Assembly (NCBI GenBank): GCA_015680685.1
Contig: MNCI01013660.1
Span: 27,191 to 91,190, forward strand
Reading direction: 5' to 3'
DNA from: Gnetum montanum
Taxonomy: Eukaryota > Streptophyta > Gnetopsida > Gnetales > Gnetaceae
DNA length: 64,000 nt
In this document: positions 32,261 through 44,726 of the stretch, one piece after another
Layout: each line of letters begins with the position of its first letter
Position numbering within the stretch: the stretch's first letter is position 1
Position numbers and translations under genes: made by a program
The notes under the pieces: model-generated
Seen by the model: the letters and a program-made list of their open reading frames with translations, nothing else
Databases searched by the model: none
Told to the model about the DNA's origin: nothing

Positions 32261-35200
32261 TTGGTTCTACTTTGTTGATGTGTGAAGGAGTGGCCCAAGA
32301 GACATTAACAAAGAATAACAAAACACCACAATAGGCTTGGAACCAACATCACTCATCAATGTGAGATCGTAAGTCGCTGTGCCATGCTCAAGAGTGCTGT
32401 GGATAGTGGTATTTTAGATGGTAGGTGGAAAGTGAGAGAAGGCATAGACGATGTGATGGGGATAAAAAGGGAAAGGTAGGGTGCAAGTGGGGATATTGTG
32501 ATGTAAGGACCTCACAGCTGATGGTGACTATGACACCAGGGTGGATTACCCTTAAAAACGTTTACCTCTCATTAAAGTGCTTATGAGAGAGTTAAGGTGT
32601 AGATTCAAGGTTGAGCCAGTTATAAAATTACTTTACTATTAGGTTGCTTGGGGATGTGCTTTTTCCCCTTTGCTCCTTTTTTGTTGTGGGCTGAACCTTC
32701 TTTAGGCTTTACACTTTGCTAAATGATTACTATGGAGTGAAATGATTTTCATCAAGTGAGTTGCATATCACTAGCTGGGCTTTGCTTCATCATTAATGAA
32801 ACTACATGAAGTCTATACAATAGGTGTTTCCTCCCTGGGATGACTTATGTTAGATCTACCTAGGCTTTGATCAGTTGATGCAGGCTTCTGATGAGATGAC
32901 TTATGTTACATCCACCTTGGGAATCTTGGTGTTTGATGAGATGTGTGAAAAGGATGCCATGTGGTCACAACATGTGAGAATCTAGGAGGGTTTGCAATCT
33001 TAGCTATGCAGAGAATGAGAGAATATTGGAATGCATGAGTGGATGCGGATAGGCTATAATGGGATAGTGGGGGATGTGCACTCTTGAGAGGCTCAACTAG
33101 ACCAATCATGCAAATATGAGCAATGACTTTCTTTTTCAATGAGATGTGCCTTTGCACGACAACCTAGGGCTTCATCTTGGAAACACAACTTAGAGAAGAT
33201 AGGAAAACTACATAACAAAAAATGAAAATGCTATTAGTGCACCAAAGGTGGTGCCTATTGCAAATTCTCAAAAAGTTAGTAAAATTTAGGGGGGTGAAGA
33301 TGTTTCAAATGCTTCAAAGGCTACAACCATTTTAGGTGCTTAAAAAGCCAATAAAATGTAGAGGGGGCGAAGATGCTATAAGTGCTTCAATGCCCATTAC
33401 ATGTGCTCAATTCTAGGACATGCAACTTGCTTACTCACATGGTGTAGGAGGGGGGCAAGTGTGGTGCTTGCTCACTCACTTATGGGAGGATGAAAGGAAT
33501 CATTAGTGGCTAACCATGAACCTAGTTTAAGGTCTTGGTAGACCATGGCTTCACTAGTTTAAGGTCCTAGTAGACCATGAACCCAATTTAAGGTCTTGGT
33601 AGACTATGCTATGCTAGTTTATAGTTCTAGCAGACTACTATGTGCTAATTTGATGTTGTAGTGGATGGATGTTGTACTAGTTTAGCATTTTAGCAGATGA
33701 GCTATGCCAATTTATAGTCATAGTAGAATGTTGTGCTAGTTTACCATTGCAGTGAATGAATGTTGTGCTAATTTAACTTCATAGCAAACATGTGTTGTGG
33801 TAGTTTAGTGTCATACCAGATGGATGCTTACCTTTTTAGATTGATGTGTGGTGCTACATGTTAGATATAGTATGCTTTAAGTATGAATGGTTCACTAGAT
33901 TGGCAAACTCATTCCCGTCTTGATTAGTAAGCTTGAATGCACCATTACCATAGGCCTTAGTGACCAAAGGTAAGAAGATTTTCTCATGCATAGCTATGTC
34001 ATGTAAACCAAGAAAACAAAACATCAAGCAACACATATTTCACAAATTCAATATGCACAAATGGGAAAACAATGTAGTGAATTTTGCCTAAGTATGCATG
34101 CAAGTTGCTATGGGAGGTAAGCATATTTATGCTGGTTTTAGGCCTTGGTAGGCGATATGTATGCTAGTTTTAGGTCTTAGTGTATTATAAATTTGTTAGA
34201 CATGCCATTCCAAGGAGGATTGGTCATGCCCAAGGAGTAAAATCAAGTTGCAAATTCATAAGGAAGCAAAAAATCACGATTCTAGGCTAAGTATGCATGA
34301 CTATGTGCTTACCTGACTACACTCTTCACTAGGCCTTTGGTTTGGAGCATAGTCTCAGGTTGGTGGGTTATTAAATGACCCCAAGAGGGTATATAGGTGC
34401 ATTTTTACCATGGATAAGTTGTTATTTTCTTTCTTTCAACTGTGACATCTAGAGCGTAGTCTTTCCATTGCTATTACACTACTACTAGTGGAGAGCATAG
34501 TTGGGGAGAATGATGCACTAGAATGGATGCTTGCACACAACATTGGTGAATATCATCAAGGGGGGGAGAGAAATGGGTTGCCTACCGTTGGCATATGTGG
34601 AAGAGAGAAGGTTGTAGGCATCAACCACATACATCAAATATGCTCTTCCCTTTGTTCATTTTTTGCTATTCTTTTTTGGAGTGAAGGTTTAGGAGTGTAG
34701 TATTTTAGTTCATCTTGCCATGGTGCCTTGCCATGGCGGTGGATGCTATTGTCGTGTGTCATTTTAATGTAGCATGAAAGCATGGAGGGCATGATGGTAG
34801 GGAAGGTTTTGGTTAGTGCATGTAGTTAGGAGGACGTTGTGTTATGTTTTGTGGTGTAGTCGTGGAGACAACGGTTGCCACTACATGGTGTAGGGTGGCC
34901 ACACAGGCCATGCATGGAGTTTTGGGGATAAGGGTTTTGGGAGGCTTGCGCCATTATAGTTGTCATCACATTATTTTTTCTACTTTTTCAGCATGGTCGT
35001 AGGGGAGAATTTCATTGCTAAGGTTTTAGGGGCATGCGTATGCAAGATTTATTGATAGGGGCTTGGGACATGAGGGAAAGTGCCATGGTTTGAGAACTAG
35101 GGTTCTGGTAGTAGCCAGGAACCAACCTATTGTGAAGGAATGAGAAGTGACATGGGTTTGTCCTTACATTTTTTTTGAAAATTTTCACTTTTATTTTTTG

Positions 35201-36000
35201 CGTGGGATAGGGGTTTTTGTTTGGCCCTTTAGGACCACGTGGGGGAGTTAGGCATGGTGCATGCATGACATGATGCAAGTGTGGGGGCCATGGATGTCCT
35301 TAAGTGCCATGGCATGGTCATAGGGGCCACAGGGGTCATGGCTACCATTGTAGCTAGTAGCAAAGCATGTGCATATGTTTCATTCTCGTTTTTTTGGTGA
35401 TGGCATGGGGGGCATGGCCAGCCACAACGGTGGGTAGAAGGGGTTATTGGGCACAACGTTGTGGGAAGATTATGCTCTCCATGGCCATGGAACTATGCTC
35501 TCTATGCATTGAGAGTGTAGTCTAGTAAGTATTTACAAAAATGCCTATGTTGCAAGTGTTTGGAAAAATATCTATTTTTTGGGAGTACACTCTTCACGTC
35601 TTATAGTGTAGTCGAGGTGGTCCCAGAGTTAGAAAAACTTCACCTCCTTTTTTTCTTCAGACTACACTCTTCACTAAGGTAGTTCAGAGTTAGAAAATTT
35701 TTGTAGGTAGTCCAGAGTTAGAAAAATTTTGCAGAAATTTTGTGTTAACTATGCTTGATGTTAAACTTGCAAAACATAGCACTAAGCCTATGAAATCATG
35801 TTGTACCCAGTGAATACCAGACACATCAAATGAGTTGGTTGACATCTTATACTTGCAGGGCCCCAAGGTGCATTGCCAAGATTAGCATTTTTTTGTTAGA
35901 TGTTGCATCATGCTAATTTTACTAACTTATCTTAATAATTTAATGCCAAAATTTACATTTATGTATGTATGCTAACATTTTTCTTGTTACTTGGAGGTTG
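32261..36000 (-). other. Element F 3' untranslated region with repeats
   Basis: No gene recognised on either strand. It holds diverged repeats of a CTAGTTTAAGGTCTTGGTAG-type unit at about 33500-33830 with outliers near 34125-34180, and isolated copies of the ACTATGCTCT / ACTACACTCT hairpin motif near 34440-34500 and 35470-35700. The frames at 32906, 34488 and 35018-35456 show no family similarity. Confidence 0.5.
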
Positions 36001-39000
36001 CAGGGTGCTATTGAAGCCTATTCTAATCGTAGTTGAACTCATAGGCATCTTATGTTACTTGAGCAAACGTGTTCCTAACATGCTTACACCAAATATGCGG
36101 GTGGGCCATTAGGTAGTGTGATCCCAACTAGGGGCCTGTGAGTTCTTGGAATACCTACTCTAGCAGTTTAGTGTGATCATATAGTCATACTTGATGGTGG
36201 AGGCTGCTAGAGCTATGACCAAGACGTTGCCTGGGGCTAACTAGGGCATCCTAAAATTCATCTCAGATGAGTGCATTGTTAACGTTGATGGGATAGGTAG
36301 TTCAAGTAGAGGTCCTAGGAGAGCCCAGAAGTTGTCCAGGATATGGTGCATGATGAGGTTTACTTATTAGAAGAAGAGAAACACTCTTTTTATGATGTTG
36401 TGGGTGCATACCCTATTCCAAGACCCACCTAGAACTATATACTAACTAAAGGATAAGTGCTTTCATGGTTCTCGTAGTGTTTTTGTTCTCTACTAGCTCA
36501 TGTTAAATTGCTAATGGCTCATGATTAATGTCAAGTTTAGAGTTGATGAGGAGGGCTTGCATGATGAGGTGGACGCTTTAGTCTTGACTTATAATGCCTT
36601 GGAGGTGTTCTCATCTATCAAAAATGTTCAAGTAGCTATGATTGAGTAGGTAGGACTCGATTTGGAGGCCTACCCTACCTGATACCCGAAGGCATATGAG
36701 TGATGTAAGACCTATGGCTAGTTGGATGAGGAGTGGGCTACCAGTGAGATAATACCAAGGATATGCTTGCAACACCACCCTTGTCTCACACCCCATTTGT
36801 ACCATGTACATATTTATGTTTTGGATCATGTGGTTGTTCATGCATGCCTTTCAGTTTGCCTCATTTGCATGATGCTAATGTTGATGTTGATTTGCCTTTG
36901 TTGTAGTGGTGGTTGTCTTAGTTGAGGTGACAGTGATCACCGTGGACTGCATAGAGGCCACCCTCATCATGAAGTATGGTGATGTGGAGGGTGCACAACA
37001 CTGGTTGTGTCACAAAGCATTAGATGCATTAATGGCTCAACTCATGTGTGCTGGGTTGATGGACCTATTTTTTCCCTTTAGCCTGAGTATCCCAATGGTT
37101 GAAATGGTCACCATCATTTACTTTTTTAGCAGTGACATTAACCAATTTGCTACATGGGTGCACGCCATGACAATAGTGCTAGACCTCAGCAAGGCCTTCT
37201 TCATTGACCTCCTTGGCCTTCCTACTGATGGCCCAATGATTGTCAATAAGGCCAACAAGGAGGTGGATCATAGAGGGGAGATCAAGGACTGGTTGGGGGC
37301 CACTTGATCTCACAAAGGCATACTGATTAAACATGTGCTAGTGCCTAAGGTTTAGGAGCTCTATCCTCTATTCCACACTAGTTCCCTTCCAAAATTACTC
37401 TCATAAGGAAAGATCCTTAGGGTGGAGCAAGAACAGGTGATGAAGGAGGTGTTGGTGGAGGGTATGAGGTTCAACTAGGCTATGTATATAGTGATTGACT
37501 TGCATGTGGATACCTCTAGGTTGCGGTTCAACCTCTAGGTGAGGTTCCACATCCACTTCATGTTCTTTGCAGGATACCTGCGAAGGTTTGTGGAGCTCTT
37601 GGTTGTACAAGATGATGGGAGATGGGTAGTGTAGGATGGCGAGTAGCTATCCAAACCATGACTCAAGCAAATATTCTTGACTACATGTGCACAAGACCCA
37701 CTAGAGGGGATTGATGAGTCATTATCAATAATGACCAAGGGTCTCATAGGATAGTCGCATTACTTGTGTGATAGCATAGGAGAGGGTCCTCCAGTTGGCA
37801 CCTGTGACATAAACAAGGTAGACCACTATATTGTAGAGACAATTGGGCCATCTAAGGCCAAGATCAGAGTCCACATCCTAAGGAGGTGGCTACCCCTAAG
37901 ATTGGGAAGCCAGGCAGCAAGAGGATTTACATCAAGTTTCAAAGCTTGCATGAAAATGTTGCAAGTTATTATGGTGCATTAGTTATATTTATGTATATAT
38001 TTTTATTCTTATATTTTTATATTATGCTACATTATTAGTTAGTTAATGATATTCTATGATTACTAATGCACTATATGTGTTAATCATAGAGAAAGGAGAT
38101 AGGGTTGCAAGAGCAGCGATCAAGGCAGCAACATAGGAAGCATCTCCTTCAATGGTGTGTAGCTAGGTGAGCCCCCTACGCTCACATCTAAGGGCTTGCT
38201 AGGTAACTAACTTGTGTTTCCATCTATTATTATTTATTTTCTCTAGTATCTTTAGCTATTCAGCTATGTGCTAATTGCATCATTGTGTTATAGCCTCAGA
38301 TATTCCCACCAGCAATCCCACGTCTACCTGCTATATTGAGTCATGGATAGATATGCGAAATAAATTTGCCTTCATGAAAGACATCATTGAAGACATGGTG
38401 GACTACTTGTGATAAGCAGACCCTGAGCTTAATATGTGTGTAGTGTTATTTTGCTTTATTTTACTTTACTGCTTAAATGCTTAGCCTTCGGCTAAGATTG
38501 ATCAATTTTTTTTTGTCTACAGGTCCTAAGCTATGGTGGGATCCAAGCAAGGTGGCCAAGATGGATGTCCTCCTTGACCTCCCTCCTGAGGTTAATTAAA
38601 TGCCTTGCCACATGTATGAGACATCGAACAAGTATGCACTTTCCTATGCAAAGGTGTTGTGGATCTACAAGTGCTTGAATGAGCACCTATGGAAATGGGT
38701 GCATGAACTCTAGAAGAGGGTAACTAACCAAGATGCAAAGATCAAAGATCTCCAATCTAGATATGACTCCTTAGCTGCTAGATCGTAAGGAAATAGTACC
38801 TAGTGTACCTCTAAGATTGAGTATGCAAGATATTGGATAGCTCTTAGAGGTGAGAACATAGCCACATGGGAGTTGATAAAGCAATGACTCCAAATGGACT
38901 TGCTCATCCAAAAGAACCAAGATCGAAAAAATTACAACACAAAGGTCTATCGGTGGCAGCAAATGAAAAAGAACCATAAGCACCAGTATAAGTGAGAGCT

Positions 39001-39545
39001 CGATGTGTACTTGCGATGGTACAAGGAGGAGTTTACTAAACACTGTCACCTTGAGATGTTTTTTGAGGCAACTAGTGGGAGGTAGGTGTATGAGTTGTTC
39101 ATACAACACACAGTGGTGAGTAACTCTCCTAAGAGGCATATCATCACCTGTTTTGGAGAGGCCTCTTTTGCTACCTTTTCGATGGAGCCACCCACATGGA
39201 CCGCCATGGACAAATGCAAGACCCTTGTGAGGATTGACTTTGGCTAGGAGGACTAGACATAACTTTTTGAGGCTGAGATCCTTTGGCACTTGGAGGCTAG
39301 CCTTGGAAAATTACCTCTAGAACTCACAGATGCAGGACCCTCTTAGGTTAGTTTTTTTATGCTTTTTATGTTTAGAGTTAGCTTGTATAATGCATGTTTG
39401 GTTACTTATCATGCATATTTGCTATGATTATGGCAAGTACTAGGGAATATTGCAGGCCTCAACGACATGGTGGAGGAAGCAGAGCTACCACCCCCACCTA
39501 GGATCACTAGTTGAGCATGACCTAGATGTACCCCTCGCTGGGATT
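36001..39545 (+). pseudogene. Antisense reading frame of element F (plant mobile domain-like), broken
   Basis: The longest exon-like part, 36906-37307, contains CHKALDALMAQLMCAGL and LDLSKAFFIDLLGLPTDG, a layout like the 'plant mobile domain' or putative transposon proteins of plant repeats. Further exon-like parts: 37340-37620 (LRFNL, HIHFMFFAGYLRRFVELLVV), 38300-38415, 38525-38790 (ending in a coil-like QDAKIKDLQSRYDSL), and 38900-39345. Acceptor-like pyrimidine-AG sites precede three of them (TTGTTGTAG at 36903, TGTTATAG at 38293, TTTTTTTTGTCTACAG at 38521). Multiple stops remain. The domain name is a resemblance by eye, not a search result. Confidence 0.5.
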
Positions 39546-39739
39546 TTTTGCTACAATTTTACCTCTAATTCTATTCATGAAATGTACTACTATGCATATT
39601 ACATTTGATAAATTATTATATGCTATGTGTTATGCGTGATGTATAAACTTCTTTTTGTATGATCATTTGTTATGCACTTGCTATGCTTATAATGTGATGA
39701 ATTAATGTGCTAACTTAGAATTATGCAATGATAATGTGA

Positions 39740-40350
39740 CTAGGTCAATATGGGCCCCATGCTACTTTAAGGCCATAGTGGGAGGGTTGATGCTAGTTTA
39801 AGGCCATCTCAAGCCACTGCGATGGGATTGGAGGCAATAGTTTAAGGCCATAGTAGGTCATGTGTTGCCATTTTAAGGCCATAGCAAGCTACATGTTGCT
39901 AGTTTATGCCATACTGGGCCACATTGATAGGATTAACAATAGTAGTTTAAGGTCATTTGGGTTCCTTTATGATGAAATTAAGGGCAATAGTTTAAGGCAT
40001 TTTTTGGCTACAATGTCGCTATTTTAAGGCCATAGTGGGTTGCGTGTTGCCAATTTAAGGCCATAGCGAGTCACGTGTTGCTAGTTGAAGGCCATTCTGG
40101 GCCTATTGTATTGCTAGTTGAAGGCCATTCTAGGCCACATCAATAAGATTAACAATGGTATTTTAAGGCCATTCTAGGCCCCTAATGATGGAATTAAGGA
40201 TGCAATGTTTCCAATTTAAGGTTATAGTGGGATTCAACGTTGCTAGTTTAAGGCCATGGCGAGCGACATGTTGCCAGCTTAAAATCAAAAGTTTTAGGCT
40301 ATTCCTAGTTGTAGTGGTAGTTTAAGGCCATTTCAAGCCCAGTATGTTGC
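39740..40350. repeat. Degenerate tandem repeat, TTTAAGGCCAT-type unit
   Basis: About 20 copies of an irregular ~25-35-bp unit with core AGTTTAAGGCCATAGTGGGC and a variable tail (ATGTTGCTAG or similar). It lies between the antisense frame and the protease. A related unit (GTTTAAGGTC) occurs at 33500-33830 on the far side of the antisense frame. Confidence 0.8.
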
Positions 40351-40749
40351 TATCTCTCTTTTTGTAATTTTTGCTTTTATAATTTTTTTGCATTTTGATA
40401 TTTTTTTAAATAACTACAAAGGTGTAAACTAACAAGGCGAGTGCGTAAACTAAGCAAATGAATAAGTATTCAAAGCTAATAAGTGTGTAAACAAAGTGAA
40501 ATGATGTATAATCTAAGTAATTAGGCTAAATGTAAACATGTAAACAAATGCAATGTAAGTGAAAATTTAAAATACATGGTGCGTAGAAGTAAAGGGTAGG
40601 TAGGCACCTAGCATGTTTTAGGCTAAGGGGGTACCTTAGTCACATGGTTGCTTTCTAATCTGCTATGGGTTAGGAGGTGCGTAGGGCCTAGGGTGCACTA
40701 TTTGGTAGTCTCCTGGACCCTTTCTCACTACATTGAAGGGTAACTCTGC

Positions 40750-41450
40750 CTAAAGGATGTTCTCCAGTAAGTCATTAGCTTCTTCTATTCTTTTAGGTGG
40801 GTCTGTCTCACGTGTTTCATGCTCATCCTTTGCAATGGATATGTCATTAGGAAATTCCAGTGTTGACCCTTGCTTTGTATCTATGTTATTGATGGCTAGA
40901 GGAGCTATGTTATTACCATGGATAATAACCTTTCCACCTTTGTATGGAAGGTGGATTTCGTGGTGGATTGGAGAGGAGACGACCTGTAATTGGGCCAACC
41001 ATAACTTGCCCAATATTAAGTTAAAGTCGGGCATTTCCTCTATGATGATGAATTCAGTAGTGATGGGGAATCCTTCCCCTATCATAAAGGCTATTATGAA
41101 ATTACCCTTGACAATGATGCACAACTTGTTAAAAGACTTGAAGCATGTGATTTTTGTTTGCTTGATTTGGTTTGTAAGGCCTAAATAATTGATGATAATG
41201 TATGGGATAACATTTGTTGCTACCCTATCGTTAATGTGCACCCTCTGAATCTTGCATTACCTAACATGTATGATGATAAATATGGGGATTTTTATAACCT
41301 CACCTTGCTTAGGGTTGACCTTAATTACCTCATCATGAAACATGAGGAATGTGAAGCTCGATTCTTGTAGCGCAAGGAGCAACATCACTACATGAATGGA
41401 GTTCTCATTTGCAAGGATGTCCTCCATGATAGGAATGTAGGTCAACATCT
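40750..41450 (-). pseudogene. Element F retropepsin-like protease, Tat type
   Basis: The complement of 40750-41241 reads VATNVIPYIIINYLGL, TKITCFKSFN, then TEFIIIEEMPDFNLILGKLW and LAQLQVVSSPIHHEIHLPYK. This is the I-x-G-R-x-W-x strand and following block of Tat/Ogre proteases (LGRPW type), with Arg-Pro replaced by Lys-Leu. The active-site segment reads INDRVATNV where family members have a D-N/S/T-G-A-type triplet. Upstream (41257-41448) the frame continues after a stop. No RT follows toward 39500. Confidence 0.72.
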
Positions 41451-41899
41451 ACACTAGTGCTTCACTATGGGTAGATGAGGTCATAATTAGGTCATAGAGG
41501 CTCAACGTTATGTTCTTCTATTTGAGTGCTTGCTTAACCTATGCTAATGCATCCACAAAGTCTTTGCAATCAGTTACATTTTTATTGGCTTTGACTTCAT
41601 CCATATACCCTAAGAGATGTATTTCATAGTGAGGTAACTTGGGCTTTTTTGGTTTGGCCTACATAGGGGCCTCGATGCTTGGTTGTAGGTTAGTGATGGT
41701 GGCCTCCTCAGTTGTTTTGGCCATAGGGATCACAAATATAGGGAACAGATTTGACGAACCTAGTGCCCTTTGCCCTTGACATTACCTAATCATTCTATAT
41801 ATGAGACATTCATTGGGCCTCCTAGGTTACCATTTAGAGGATCTATTAATGTTTCTAGTAGGATTCATTCTTGGATAAGAAGGTATTGATGCATTACCC

Positions 41900-43520
41900 A
41901 CTACTAGACTCCAGGTAGATGAGGAGTCAACATGTTGTGACATCTTGATGACAAAGGATGGCTGAACCATTATTGTTGCAACATGCTATGGGATCCTAAC
42001 CATAACGGGAGTTAAAGGTGCTTGAGGTGCCACTCTAACAATGAAAGGGGGCCTCGAACCCATGGGGGCCATAGATGCCCTTACGCTACTAGAGGGCACA
42101 TGGACCATGAATGACCATTGCATTGGTTCTAGGTTGTTATCAACACTGATAGTGTTTATAACATAGTTAGCATTGTTCATGTTTAGAGGGTTCCTATACA
42201 ACCTCATAGATTGGTTTTAAGGCCTAACTAGGTTTGTAGCATCGAGGACCAGCTTGCCTCTATTAATCATTCTCTGGAGGTCATCTTGCAAGGCTATGTA
42301 AAAATCAATGTTGTGGTCGGGCAACTGGTGGTAGTGGTAGAATCGATCTAACCTAAAGTGTTTTGGGACTAGGGTCTCATTCAATGCTACCTACATGGGA
42401 TTCATTAGGATCTTGCAATATCTATCATGTTTTTTGTAAGCATCTTCAGACATATACTTGTACTGGATACATCTAGTCTTCAACAATCAGTCCAATAATT
42501 TTGAAGGTTTTAATGGCAACGAGGTGTACTTGGAGTGATCCTTGTGCTCAAAGTTAGATCTTAGAGTAGCTTGTGTTGTGACCACCAGTGACATGGGTTG
42601 GTTAGTTGCCATATTGCTAGGATTAGTGGCTTTGTTGTTGGTTGTGGCCTTGGGTGGCCTAGCCATTGGCCTTGGGTTGGTTGTTTTAGCCTCTTTGGCC
42701 ATAGTCACCATGGTTGTATTTTGCTTCCCCTTATCCTTATCCTTTCTCACATGCAAGTTTTTTTAGTTCATGTAGGCTGGGTCCTTATTGGCTTTGGTCT
42801 CATCTTATATGCTCTTGGTCTAGGCAAAGGCTTTCCTTAAAGACTATGGGCCTAAGTAGGATAACTTTGACTTTATGAAATCATTAACTACACCCTTAAA
42901 TATGGCCAGAAGATGTGTTTCAGCTATTGGCTCTCGTATTTCATTTAATGAGGCACTCTAATGTTGGATGAATTTTTTGTATGGGCTTTAGAAGGCCCTA
43001 CTTGATTTGCATCAGTTGGTCCAAGGTGATTTTCAACTTCAAGTTATACTTGAAGCACATCACGAATTGGCTTAAGAGATCCTCCAAAGAGGAGATAGAG
43101 CTTCTGGGTAATGCACAGTATTAGCCTAGCACCTTGCCAGTGAGTGACATGGCAAACACACGTATGATGGCATGTGGTCATGTCTGCAATAGTAAACACT
43201 CTAACCTTAATGTAACTAGATGTGCATTAGGGTTCCCCTCACTGTTGTACTTTGTGAACTAAGGTAGTGGAACCTTGGCTGGGAGGGTTAGTGGCAGGAT
43301 CACTAGACTGATAGGGTCATCCTAGTAAAAATCCAATGTTTTGATGGTTTCAAAGGAGGTGACCTTGAGTTTCTTCACTCTTCTGTTAGGCTTTGAATCA
43401 TTTGGAACACTTACTTTAAGTTATGAGATGTTCTAACCAGTTGTGCTGGTTGTGCAACTTGTTGTTAAACTAACTATGTGGTCCATGGCCTTGTTGTGGA
43501 TTGTGAAATCATCGAATGGG
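41900..43520 (-). pseudogene. gag: Element F gag, Tat type, degenerate
   Basis: The complement near 43000-43090 reads LLSQFVMCFKYNLKLKITLDQL, then (42880-42960) REPIAETHLLAIFKGVVNDFI, matching the order of plant retrotransposon gag cores. A basic linker (42487-42756) is rich in Lys, Thr, Asn and Pro and ends in a YTSLPLKPSKLL segment. A knuckle remnant near 42270-42350 reads YHQLPDHNIDFYIALQDDLQ, where Tat gag has a C-x2-H...GH...C pattern; the cysteines are lost. Confidence 0.68.
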
Positions 43521-44726
43521 ATTCATGTGTGGGTTGTGCCACAAGGATGGTAATTGGGGCGGGTGATGCATGCATGGCTTAGGTTGACACCAGGGATGTT
43601 GACAAGAAAGGTAGGATGTAGGGTGCTTGAGTTACATGGGGTTTGGAGATAGGTCATGTGTGGAAGTGTGGTTGAGTTAACACTATTGTGCTAGGTAGTG
43701 ATGCCATGAAGGATAAGCTAAAGGAAGCTAGTGTGTCAAGATGTGTCTGGTGCATTGCTATAACGGGCATTGACCTAGATGGTAATGCTGGTGCTATGAT
43801 CATCTAAAAAAGAATGGGTGAACTAGACTGTGGAAGAGCTAGTCTAGGAATCACTCACTAGAAGATGATATGGAAGGAGCCCTTATGCTTGGAGCGAGCT
43901 TCAAACTTGTCATGTTCTTCCTATAGAGGTTCTTCGTAGACTATCCCTAATTCATGCTCACTTGTTTAGATGAGCTGGGCTCTATCAATGGGATGATGTT
44001 AAGTGAAGTGGGATGTACTCTTGGCCATTTTGATGGATAAGTTCATAGTATTACTTTGCTACCATGTCTAAGTAGTCTACAAATATCCCTATTTGTATCC
44101 ATGCACAAATGAAGTTTTATTATTCATCACCTAACACAATTTACTCTGGATCTTGCACATGTAGCCTAAGGAATTTCCATGGCTCTACCATTATAGGATT
44201 CCTAGTGTTGTCAATCCTAGTCTCTTGTTGAATGGGCAAGATAGTGAGTGTGCTTGGGATTAACGTTGAAGGCTATTTGAAATTCATAGATGTAGCTCAA
44301 GTTGCAAGAGGGGAGGAAAAGAGTTGCTAAGTACAAAAATGGCTAACTCTAGTGACTATGTTGTCTACACAGAGAGCTGACTACGCTCTCTCCACTAAGG
44401 ACCAACTATGCTCTCTATGCTAAGAGCTAACTATGCTCTCACTAACAATGTCAAGAATTTGACGAACTATGGGATTGTGTGCTCTAGGGTTGCTATGCCA
44501 GGTTCCAGGGTAACCAACAACGAGGTCCAGTCTACACCAACTAGTTAGTAGACAATGCCTATGTTGGCCCAGGATCTAGATACTACCATGCGTGCAATAG
44601 GTGCATACGGGTGTTGGATTTATGCTAGCCCGAAGCTAGCAATGGTGATGCAGAGAGCATGCATGACAACCACCAACGAGGTCTGAAGGAGAAAATGGTT
44701 CTGACCTTCCTTCTAGCAGCAAAAAC
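43520..44726 (-). other. Element F 5' untranslated region / gag start
   Basis: No clear start codon with a conserved frame. The complement directly after the LTR reads GTTTTTGCTGCTAGAAGG, the expected primer-binding position, but I cannot match it to a tRNA with confidence. Copies of the ACTATGCTCT hairpin motif lie at 44350-44440. Confidence 0.4.

Noticed and set aside
38771-39289. 172-residue open frame on the minus strand
   Set aside because: Leu/Val-rich complement of the + strand antisense frame of F; no motif, no conservation signal.
39740-40350. Regular short repeats as a possible CRISPR array
   Set aside because: Units vary in length and sequence, no constant repeat with unique spacers, and the context is a plant retrotransposon.
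40757-41188. 143-residue open frame on the + strand
   Set aside because: Exact shadow of the Tat-type protease on the opposite strand.
42542-42840. + strand hydrophobic frames near 42600
   Set aside because: Shadows of the basic Lys/Thr/Asn-rich gag linker of F read from the other strand; apparent membrane segments are a codon artefact.
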